Source: Clostridia bacterium (GTDB lineage: Bacteria; Bacillota_A; Clostridia; Oscillospirales; CAG-272). Taken from it: a stretch of DNA of 64,000 nucleotides. Below, piece after piece: positions 7,832 through 14,658 of this stretch (its first letter is position 1; every line of letters starts with the position of its first letter). The stretch covers positions 46,964 through 110,963 of the forward strand of contig JAFTLD010000032.1 in NCBI GenBank assembly GCA_017452945.1. Direction: 5' to 3'. The position numbers and the translations under genes were made by a program. Below the pieces are notes generated by a model. The model searched no databases, was not told the DNA's origin, and was given only the letters and a program-made list of their open reading frames with translations.

Positions 7832-9235
7832 TTAGTCTTGTATCACGATTTCACCGTCGGTACATACGATAACAGTACCGCCCCAAATCGCGCCCTCTTC
7901 CAAAATGACCTGATTCCATTGCGACATTGTACCTCGGAATTCAATCGTTTTGAGCTGCTCAAGCTTGTAAAAGCCCTGTGATTCGATCTTTTTCAAGGAT
8001 GACGGCAAAGACAGCGACGTAAGCTTTTTGCAATCCTCGAACGCGTGTCGTCCAATTTCCGTAACCCCATCCGGTACATATGCAGATACCATACCGCAAG
8101 TATAAAAAGCACTGGATTCAATTCTGGAAAAACCTTCGGGAATGACCATATCGCATCCTCCGAGAGAGCCGTAAAAGGCTTGTGATCCGATAAATTCCAT
8201 GTGATCCGGCAGATCAATGGTTTTCAAATTGTGACAGCAGAAAAATGCTCTCTCACCGATGGATACCACCGTTTCTGGAATGTTGATGCTCGGCAAAGAC
8301 TGGCAACGGTAAAAGGCATATGAACCGATCTTCTCTACACCTTTTGGCAACGTAATTTCTTCCAGTGCATAACAGTCTGTGAACAGATCTCCATCAATCT
8401 CGGTCAAGTATTCAGGCATGCGTACGACTTTGAGCTTATAACAGTGACCAAACGCACGATACCCTATCTTCTCCACACCACTCGGAATCTGCACCTCAGT
8501 AATCTCTTCTTCATATTCAAACGCTTCGGGTGCAATCTCCTTGACCGGAATACCGTTGACATGATCCGGAATAATTACAACGGTATCGTTCCCTGCCAAC
8601 CCATCAACAACGTAATAATCTCCGGTTTCACTCAGCGTATATTTTATTCCGTCTTTGGTGATGTTTGTTTTCACATCAGTTTCAGCTTCGGATTCTGATT
8701 CGGTTTCTGTTTCGGATTCGCTTTCACTTGTTTCTTCGTCCGGCAATGGTTGTATACTGTCCTTGTGTTTCAGATAATATTCATACAGTCTTTCCAAAAG
8801 CTTCCCAAGGTTTTGTATCGCTTCTCCGACAAGACCTTGCTGATCACTCATCATATGATCGATCACCGAATTCTCGCTGCCTGCGCCAAGTGCGTTGAAT
8901 ATCTGCTCGGTCATCGGCCACTGCGTCCAGTCAAGCATCAGATCCTCTCTTTTGATCTCGGAGTCCTCGGCATCCAGCGGGAAGATCACGCGATCTATGG
9001 CCCCGACGAATGGGTTGTCGACTTTATCGTGATTGAAAACGTATAATAGCGGCAGCGTTGTCACCAACAGCGCAAAGATCAGCATGATAGAAACCACAGC
9101 GGCTGCCAGCGCGACAAGATAACGTCGTCCCCTTCTTGGTTTGCTGCTGCGCAGGCTGTTGTCCTTACGCACGTATTCCTCGATCAGATCTGCATCCACC
9201 AAACCGACGGCGTCAATAAACATTGAAGCATTCAT
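7832..9235 (-). CDS. Membrane-anchored BspA-type LRR protein, module 4
   Basis: The chosen ATG at 9235 overlaps the sigma stop by 4 bases exactly as in the other modules and gives 467 residues. The frame is open further upstream, but only inside the sigma gene. The cytoplasmic head (MFIDAVGLVDADLIEEYVRK) ends in a basic run SKPRRGRR, and the membrane helix is at about 40-66. The outer block AIDRVIFPLD / DWTQWPMTEQIFNALGAG is the clearest copy of the family signature. A Ser/Glu/Thr linker and eight LRRs follow, then FRGTMSQWNQVI and VCTDGEIVIQ. It matches module 2 repeat for repeat. Confidence 0.88.
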   Translation of the reverse strand: MNASMFIDAVGLVDADLIEEYVRKDNSLRSSKPRRGRRYLVALAAAVVSIMLIFALLVTTLPLLYVFNHDKVDNPFVGAIDRVIFPLDAEDSEIKREDLMLDWTQWPMTEQIFNALGAGSENSVIDHMMSDQQGLVGEAIQNLGKLLERLYEYYLKHKDSIQPLPDEETSESESETETESESEAETDVKTNITKDGIKYTLSETGDYYVVDGLAGNDTVVIIPDHVNGIPVKEIAPEAFEYEEEITEVQIPSGVEKIGYRAFGHCYKLKVVRMPEYLTEIDGDLFTDCYALEEITLPKGVEKIGSYAFYRCQSLPSINIPETVVSIGERAFFCCHNLKTIDLPDHMEFIGSQAFYGSLGGCDMVIPEGFSRIESSAFYTCGMVSAYVPDGVTEIGRHAFEDCKKLTSLSLPSSLKKIESQGFYKLEQLKTIEFRGTMSQWNQVILEEGAIWGGTVIVCTDGEIVIQD

Positions 9236-9813
9236 ACCGTGTACCCCTCCTTTTCCAATGCTGCTTTCAAGGAGGTCTTGATAAACGCAATATCTGCATT
9301 GACGACCGAGCGCGTGCATCCCAACACCTGTGCGATCTCTTCGATCGGTCGCGCGTCGTAATAGCGGCTCATGAATACGTAGCGTCTTCGTTCGCTCAAC
9401 GTGCGCATCCAGGTACTGATCACGTCTGCCAGCGCACTTGCCTCGGCCTGTGTATACGCATCATTTTCGTGCAGCGTATATTCAAGCTCCGACAATGGAA
9501 CCAAAAACGCAGGCGGCACGCTCTTCTTGGCATGCTTTTGCCTGTACTTATCAATGGCCAAATGGTGCGTGATGGTGCTAAGAAATGCCTGCAAAAGCTT
9601 CGGACGGTGCGGAGGAATGGAATTCCACGTATCAAGATACGTATCGTTCAGGCATTCCTCACTGTCCTGCATGTCCTCCAACACGTTATGCGCAACACGC
9701 AACAGATAATTGCGATATTTGGCATCGGTATGCTTGATCGCTGCCTCGTCCCTTGCGAAATACAGTTCCACTATGGCAGAGTCGCTGAGCAAATATGTTT
9801 GATCTTTGGGCAT
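9232..9813 (-). CDS. Sigma-70 family (ECF-like) RNA polymerase sigma factor, module 4
   Basis: The 193-residue form starts at the ATG at 9813, with AAGGAGG six bases upstream. An upstream in-frame start at 9840 lacks a binding site. It has region 2 (IVELYFARDEAAIKHTDAKY, SEECLNDTYLDTWNSIPPHR) and region 4 (RYVFMSRYYDARPIEEIA, CTRSVVNADIAFIKTSL). The acidic linker between domains (YTLHENDAYTQAEAS) is the most variable part across the family. It is coupled to the downstream LRR gene. Because no hairpin separates it from LRR module 5, transcripts from module 5 may run into it. Confidence 0.92.
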   Translation of the reverse strand: MPKDQTYLLSDSAIVELYFARDEAAIKHTDAKYRNYLLRVAHNVLEDMQDSEECLNDTYLDTWNSIPPHRPKLLQAFLSTITHHLAIDKYRQKHAKKSVPPAFLVPLSELEYTLHENDAYTQAEASALADVISTWMRTLSERRRYVFMSRYYDARPIEEIAQVLGCTRSVVNADIAFIKTSLKAALEKEGYTV

Positions 9814-9839
9814 ATGCGACCTCCTTCTTGATAGCTTCA

Positions 9840-9871
9840 CCTATATAGACGAAAAAAACGTGCAAAAAGTC
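9840..9871 (-). promoter_or_regulatory. Shared ECF-type promoter motif, module 4
   Basis: TGACTTTTTGCA (GAC at 9869-9871) is followed 17 bases after the GAC by CGTCTATATAGGTGAA (core CGTCTATA at 9844-9851), 30 bases before the start. The last 12 bases are the same as in module 1. Confidence 0.6.
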
Positions 9872-9904
9872 AGATACTTATGAAAATTTTGAAAATTATT
9901 ACAC

Positions 9905-11365
9905 TCAAATTTCTCCATCCGAGCAATATACTGTGTAGGAGTGATTGAACCATTTATCGTACTTCATTATCTTCTTCCACTGTGCAATAGTACCTGTATA
10001 GTAATATTCAGATATGGGAGCATCTCTAAATGCATATTGCCGAAACGTTACAACACCTTCATGTAGGGTGATCTTGGTCAGATTCTTGCAATTCGCAAAG
10101 GTGTATTGCTTGATCTCGGTTACACCCGCGGGAATGGTGAATTCCGTCAGACCGCATCCCTCAAAAGCTCTGTCAGCGATCTCTGTCACGCTGTCAGGCA
10201 GCTCCAGAGTACGCAAGGATGAGCATCCATAAAACGCTTGATTAGCCACGGATTTCAGTCCGTCTGCCACCGTAACCTTTTCAAGCGACGAGCAATGTGC
10301 AAAGATATTCTCATCCAGCGATTCTATACCGGAAGGGATATTGATCTCCTTGAGTGATGAGCAGCTGTAAAAGGCGTGTTCGCCTAAAAATTTCATACTC
10401 GCGGGCATATCAACCTGACTTAAGGAAGAACAACCGTTGAATGCATAAATGCCGATCTTTTTTGTACTATCAGGAATAGAAAGGGATTGTAACGATGTGC
10501 AATTTTCGAAAGCACACATTTCAATCTCGGTTAAGCTTTCGGAGAGATATACTTCGCGTAAATTAGGACAATCCACAAACGCACGCTGTCTTATAACACT
10601 GACCGAGTCTCCCATATAAACCAACTCCAAAGAATCGCAGCCCTTGAATGTGTATTCCTGGATTGCGCCGACACCGCCTAAAATATACACTTCCTTGATC
10701 AGATCGTTCTCACGAAACAGGTCTTTCTTAATCTCAACAACACGTCTACCCTGGTATTCCGCAGGAATGCATACCACTCTGTCCTCGTTCAAGGTAAATC
10801 CTGTCAGGCAGTAATTTCCTGCCGACGTTTTTTCAAATTTCAGACCTTGGCTAACCTCAGGAATCGGTATAGGATATTCCTCCGTTTCCGGTGTTTCTTG
10901 TGTTGGTTCATGCTCTTCATCGATATGAGCCAGGTAATATTCATACAGCATATCCAACAAACACCCTGCCTGAACAAAGTTATTTCCAAGTAAACCGTTG
11001 TCCATTTGCTTCAAGGTGTTGGCAAAGGATTTTTCTTCTCCCATATGCAATAGCTCAAAAGCTTTGGATACAACGCTCCACTTTGTCCAATCCCCCAAAA
11101 TGCTATCCTCAGCATTTTCCGGCATCAGATATTCCTGTGCAGCTTTTGTTACCTCTTCGGGCATGATCAACACATACATCGGTAGAGATACAAGCATGAT
11201 ACTGATGACAAGTGCTATACATGCCGCGCTGATCAAAGCGCTTATCCATTTTTTCTTCTTACGTTTGATATTATGCACATCATACGCAGCGTCTGTTTTG
11301 ATAAAATCCTCAATGATCGATATGTCGATCATTCCGATTGATTCTGCAAGCATAGCTTTTTTCAT
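9905..11365 (-). CDS. Membrane-anchored BspA-type LRR protein, module 5
   Basis: This 486-residue protein starts at the ATG at 11365, overlapping the sigma stop. It is the most divergent partner. The head is MLAESIGMIDISIIEDFIK with a basic run KRKKKKW, and the membrane helix is at about 41-67. The juxtamembrane block is shorter, with WTKWSVVSKAF in place of the usual WTQWP.TEQ.F and no FPLD motif. The linker is Pro/Glu-rich instead of Ser/Glu. Ten LRRs follow, ending with YYTGTIAQWKKIM and VYCSDGEI. The divergence suggests the outer block tolerates change while the sigma-coupled architecture is kept. Confidence 0.87.
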   Translation of the reverse strand: MKKAMLAESIGMIDISIIEDFIKTDAAYDVHNIKRKKKKWISALISAACIALVISIMLVSLPMYVLIMPEEVTKAAQEYLMPENAEDSILGDWTKWSVVSKAFELLHMGEEKSFANTLKQMDNGLLGNNFVQAGCLLDMLYEYYLAHIDEEHEPTQETPETEEYPIPIPEVSQGLKFEKTSAGNYCLTGFTLNEDRVVCIPAEYQGRRVVEIKKDLFRENDLIKEVYILGGVGAIQEYTFKGCDSLELVYMGDSVSVIRQRAFVDCPNLREVYLSESLTEIEMCAFENCTSLQSLSIPDSTKKIGIYAFNGCSSLSQVDMPASMKFLGEHAFYSCSSLKEINIPSGIESLDENIFAHCSSLEKVTVADGLKSVANQAFYGCSSLRTLELPDSVTEIADRAFEGCGLTEFTIPAGVTEIKQYTFANCKNLTKITLHEGVVTFRQYAFRDAPISEYYYTGTIAQWKKIMKYDKWFNHSYTVYCSDGEI

Positions 11366-11943
11366 ACTGTATACCCCTCCTTTGCAAGATACTCACGCAA
11401 GGAGTTTTTGATATACGCGATCTCACGGTGTACGGTTGCTTGACTGCAACCGAGCTTTTTTGCAATCTGCTCGATCGGCCATGCAAAGTAATAGCGGCTT
11501 ACAAAAACGTATCTTGTTCTTTGCGAAAGCTGCTTGACGTAGGCTCCGATCACATCCGCCAAAAGATTGCATTCCTGTTCCGAATATGTGCCATCATCCT
11601 CCAGATTCATATTTTCAAAATCCTCTAACGGAACCATGACAGGCTTCGGCATATCGGAATGCCCAACCTTTTTCCTGTACAGATCAATCGCACTACGTCG
11701 TGCAATGGTGGTCAAAAAAGCCTGCAAGACATGCGGCCTTGATGGAGGAATCGAATTCCATGTACGTAAATAGGTATCATTCAGACATTCCTCGCTATCC
11801 TGCAGATCCTGCAGAATGTTTTGTACAACCGTGAGCAAATACCGTCTGTACTTGATATCGGTATGCTTGATCGCATCTTCGTTTCTTGCCCAGTAAAGGT
11901 CCACTATCTCAGGATCGCTGAGCACAAAATTCCAGTTTTGCAT
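11362..11943 (-). CDS. Sigma-70 family (ECF-like) RNA polymerase sigma factor, module 5
   Basis: The 193 residues include region 2 (IVDLYWARNEDAIKHTDIKY, SEECLNDTYLRTWNSIPPSR) and region 4 (RYVFVSRYYFAWPIEQIA, CSQATVHREIAYIKNSL). The ATG at 11943 has AAAGGAGG eight bases upstream. This is the promoter-proximal member of the five-module array. The recognition helix (SQATVHREI) differs from module 2 (SRGTVNREI) and module 4 (TRSVVNADI), leaving room for different or overlapping promoter preferences. Confidence 0.92.
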   Translation of the reverse strand: MQNWNFVLSDPEIVDLYWARNEDAIKHTDIKYRRYLLTVVQNILQDLQDSEECLNDTYLRTWNSIPPSRPHVLQAFLTTIARRSAIDLYRKKVGHSDMPKPVMVPLEDFENMNLEDDGTYSEQECNLLADVIGAYVKQLSQRTRYVFVSRYYFAWPIEQIAKKLGCSQATVHREIAYIKNSLREYLAKEGYTV

Positions 11944-11971
11944 GATAAAACCTCCTTTGAAATTGGTTACA

Positions 11972-12005
11972 CCATAATAGTCGTAACTTTTGGCAAGAAA
12001 CTGTC
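11972..12005 (-). promoter_or_regulatory. Shared ECF-type promoter motif, module 5
   Basis: TGACAGTTTCTTGCC (GAC at 12003-12005) precedes CGACTATTATGGTGTAA (core at 11976-11983) with a 19-base gap after the GAC, longer than the 16-17 bases in the other copies. The core is 32 bases before the start codon. Confidence 0.5.
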
Positions 12006-12017
12006 AGATTTTTGAAA

Positions 12018-12045
12018 AAACAGGCGAAAATATTTCCGCCTGTTT
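12018..12045 (-). terminator. Rho-independent terminator of asnS
   Basis: A 9-bp stem (AAACAGGCG with CGCCTGTTT) is followed on the minus strand by a T6 run, about 20 bases past the asnS stop. It isolates the sigma/LRR array from the asnS unit. Confidence 0.85.
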
Positions 12046-12063
12046 TTATGATAGATTTTTCGA

Positions 12064-13458
12064 TTAATATTCAGCGTTGCCTACTGTTCTGGGGTAAGGA
12101 ATGACGTCACGGATGTTGGAAACACCGGTCAGATACATGATAATACGCTCAAATCCAAGACCGTAGCCGGCATGCTTTGTGCCACCGTACTTACGCAAGT
12201 TGACATACCACCAGTAGTCTTCGGGGTTCAGGTTGCATTCTGCCATTCTTTCAAGCAGAACGTCCAGACGTTCCTCTCTCTGGCTACCGCCGATGATCTC
12301 ACCGACACCGGGAACCAGCAAGTCCATTGCAGCGACCGTTTTGCCATCGTCATTCAGACGCATATAGAAGGACTTGATCTCCTTGGGATAGTCGGTTACG
12401 AATACGGGACAGCCGTAAACCTGCTCAGTCAGGTATCTTTCGTGCTCGGTCTGCAGATCGCAGCCCCAAGCAACGGGATACTTGAAGTCCGCACCGGACT
12501 TGGAAAGCAGCTCGACAGCTTCTGTGTAGGTAACTCTCTTATATTCGCTCTGTGCCAACATGTTCAAACGATCAAGCAAGCCCTTATCAACAAAGCTGTT
12601 GAAGAAGTTCAGCTCGCGCTGGCAATTTTTCAGCACGTGCTTGATGATATACTGGATCATATCCCATGCCAGCTGCATATCGTCGTTCAGATCAGCAAAT
12701 GCGATCTCGGGCTCGATCATCCAGAACTCAGCCGCATGACGCGCGGTGTTGGAGTTTTCAGCACGGAAGGTCGGTCCAAAAGTATAAATGTTACCGTATG
12801 CCATTGCATAGGTCTCGCCTTCCAGCTGACCGGAAACGGTCAGGTTGGTGGACTTGCCGAAGAAATCCTGCGACCAATCGATCTTGCCGTCCTCTGTCAT
12901 AGGCGGATTTGTCATATCCATGGTGGTCACGCGGAACATCTCACCTGCTCCCTCACAGTCAGAGCCTGTGATCAAAGGGGTATGAACGTAAACAAAGCCA
13001 CGCTCATGGAAGAAGGTGTGAATAGCGTAAGCTACCTCGCTGCGCACGCGGAAGACAGCCGAGAACAGGTTGGTTCTGGGACGCAGATATGCCTGCTCAC
13101 GCAGATACTCCACGGTATGGCGCTTTTTCTGCAGCGGATAGTCGGGAGTTGAAGTACCTTCTATCTCAACGGAAATAGCCTTGATCTCAAAGGGCTGCTT
13201 CATCTCGGGAGTCAGTTCTACAATACCGGTTACGACAAGAGCTGCGCCAACGTTCTGCTTAGCGATCTCTTGATAATTATCGATCTTTTCGCGCTCAAAA
13301 ACGATCTGTGCGCCTGTAAAGCAAGAACCGTCGTTCAGGTCAATAAAGCCAAACGCCTTGCTGTCACGAATGCTTCTCGCCCAACCGCCAAGCACGACCT
13401 GCTTGCCGGAATAAGCTTCCATATCTTCATAAATGCTTTTGATAAGATCACGTTTCAT
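12064..13458 (-). CDS. asnS: Asparagine--tRNA ligase
   Basis: This class II aminoacyl-tRNA synthetase charges tRNA-Asn in the cytoplasm. The 464-residue length is typical. The N-terminal OB-fold anticodon-binding domain covers about residues 15-115 ([20 protein letters not shown]). Class II motif 2 is visible as [20 protein letters not shown] and motif 3 as [15 protein letters not shown] near the C-terminus. The start ATG at 13458 has AAGGAG seven bases upstream. It lies 21 bases behind the lipoprotein gene at 13480-14493, so both probably share that gene's strong promoter. The [19 protein letters not shown] ending fits AsnRS better than AspRS. Confidence 0.96.
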   Translation of the reverse strand: MKRDLIKSIYEDMEAYSGKQVVLGGWARSIRDSKAFGFIDLNDGSCFTGAQIVFEREKIDNYQEIAKQNVGAALVVTGIVELTPEMKQPFEIKAISVEIEGTSTPDYPLQKKRHTVEYLREQAYLRPRTNLFSAVFRVRSEVAYAIHTFFHERGFVYVHTPLITGSDCEGAGEMFRVTTMDMTNPPMTEDGKIDWSQDFFGKSTNLTVSGQLEGETYAMAYGNIYTFGPTFRAENSNTARHAAEFWMIEPEIAFADLNDDMQLAWDMIQYIIKHVLKNCQRELNFFNSFVDKGLLDRLNMLAQSEYKRVTYTEAVELLSKSGADFKYPVAWGCDLQTEHERYLTEQVYGCPVFVTDYPKEIKSFYMRLNDDGKTVAAMDLLVPGVGEIIGGSQREERLDVLLERMAECNLNPEDYWWYVNLRKYGGTKHAGYGLGFERIIMYLTGVSNIRDVIPYPRTVGNAEY

Positions 13459-13479
13459 GTTATTGCTCCTTGATAGTTA

Positions 13480-14493
13480 TTACTGTGTAAGTCCGCCCCA
13501 AAGGCCGCCTATGATATCGCTCCAATCATTGCCGGAATCATCGTCGGTATCCTCGGTGGGCTCTTTATTCGATCCCTGACCCCAGAAATCATCCCACATA
13601 TTATCCAAAGCTCCGCTCCAATCTTCAACCGGAGCTTCTGTTGTGAACTCTTGGGATCCCTGATCCCAGAAACCATCCCACATATTATCCAAAGCCCCGC
13701 TCCAATCTTCGACCGGAACTTCTGTTGTGAACTCTTGGGATCCTTGGCTCAAAATGTCTCCGATTATGTCATTCCAATCTCCGCTTGGATTTCCTGACAC
13801 ATCTCCAATCTCGGGGATGGTATCATTAAATACTCCGTCCATAAAGCCTTCATTGTCAAGCATTGCATCATAAATGGAATCATAAACGGTGTCATGCACA
13901 GCGTCGTTATCCAAGCCGTTGATCTGCTCCAATACGGCATCAGCTACAGCCTTCGCGGTTTGTTGTGCAATAAACTCACGCAACGAATCTGCATTTGATT
14001 CATTAGAGCCCGAATTTGAACTCTGTGTGTCTTTCTCGGATGATCCGAAAGAACCATACTCATTTTCGAACCATTTCCGCACCAACTTGAGAATAAAATC
14101 GGACGTGCTTTCGCTGCCTATGTATTGATCGAGTATCTCACCAATGATCTGAGAATAATCCGAACCCGAGCCGCCAAGACCGCCCAACGAGCCAAGCAAC
14201 CCTTCAATGATTCCTGCATTTCCGCCGGAAGGCGCCTGTTCTGTTTCCTCTTCGGTTGTATTCTGTTCCATTTTCCCGAGAGCTTCAATAATAGATGCAG
14301 ACATTTCTGCCTTGAGTTGCTCTATTTCCTCTTGTGTCAGCTGTTGCTCTGTTTCGTACTCGCGTTCTGTCTCCTTCTCGCTGTCTACAGGTGTCTTTTC
14401 TATATCGCTATCCTTTTTACCGCAGGCACCAAGGACAGTCAAGGTCATCAGCAATACAAGCAGCACGGTAACGATTCTTATGAATTGTTTCAT
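13480..14493 (-). CDS. Lipoprotein of unknown function with an internal tandem duplication
   Basis: A lipoprotein signal peptide is clear (MKQFIRIVTVLLVLLMTLTV, then the lipobox LGAC with Cys24). The rest is a 310-residue acidic, Gly/Ser/Asn-rich chain with no family I recognise. Residues about 55-100 are Glu/Gln-rich, and a predicted helical segment includes LREFIAQQTAKAVADAVLEQ. Near the C-terminus a 28-residue unit (EFTTE.PVEDWSGALDNMWD) is present twice in tandem, encoded by an 84-bp direct duplication, followed by a degenerate third WSDIIGGLWGGL. It is probably displayed on the outer face of the membrane. The pairing with asnS is positional only. Confidence is high for a lipoprotein and low for any function. 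Confidence 0.8.
   Translation of the reverse strand: MKQFIRIVTVLLVLLMTLTVLGACGKKDSDIEKTPVDSEKETEREYETEQQLTQEEIEQLKAEMSASIIEALGKMEQNTTEEETEQAPSGGNAGIIEGLLGSLGGLGGSGSDYSQIIGEILDQYIGSESTSDFILKLVRKWFENEYGSFGSSEKDTQSSNSGSNESNADSLREFIAQQTAKAVADAVLEQINGLDNDAVHDTVYDSIYDAMLDNEGFMDGVFNDTIPEIGDVSGNPSGDWNDIIGDILSQGSQEFTTEVPVEDWSGALDNMWDGFWDQGSQEFTTEAPVEDWSGALDNMWDDFWGQGSNKEPTEDTDDDSGNDWSDIIGGLWGGLTQ
13571..13738 (-). repeat. 84-bp tandem direct duplication inside the lipoprotein gene
   Basis: Units 13571-13654 and 13655-13738 begin with the same GATCCCTGA block and differ at only a handful of positions. The unit is a multiple of three, so the frame is kept and a 28-residue segment is doubled. Confidence 0.9.
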
Positions 14494-14542
14494 ATAGTGC
14501 TGTTCCTTTCAATAAAGTATCATGTTTTATAAAACTTTATTC

Positions 14543-14571
14543 ATTATAACATTATTTATTCTCCGTGTCAA
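14543..14571 (-). promoter_or_regulatory. Strong vegetative promoter of the lipoprotein-asnS unit
   Basis: A perfect consensus: TTGACA at 14566-14571, a 17-base spacer, and TATAAT at 14543-14548, about 50 bases upstream of the lipoprotein start. Confidence 0.88.
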
Positions 14572-14624
14572 CCGTTTTGCAAAAACATCATAAAATTCCC
14601 CATAAAATCAATGAAAATTCACAA

Positions 14625-14652
14625 AAGGGCACCTATAAAACCAAGTGCCCTT
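14625..14652 (-). terminator. Hairpin terminator at the end of the 23484-14659 operon
   Basis: An 8-bp stem (AAGGGCAC with GTGCCCTT) and 12-base loop are followed on the minus strand by TTTTG. It begins 6 bases past the GH42-like gene's stop. Confidence 0.75.
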
Positions 14653-14658
14653 ATGTTT

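Noticed and set aside
9236..9319. An N-terminal extension of LRR module 4 by 28 residues
   Set aside because: It lies inside the sigma gene, lacks a ribosome site, and breaks the 4-base overlap kept in all other modules.
12172..13152. A long plus-strand frame opposite asnS
   Set aside because: Antisense to a full-length synthetase with all class II motifs.
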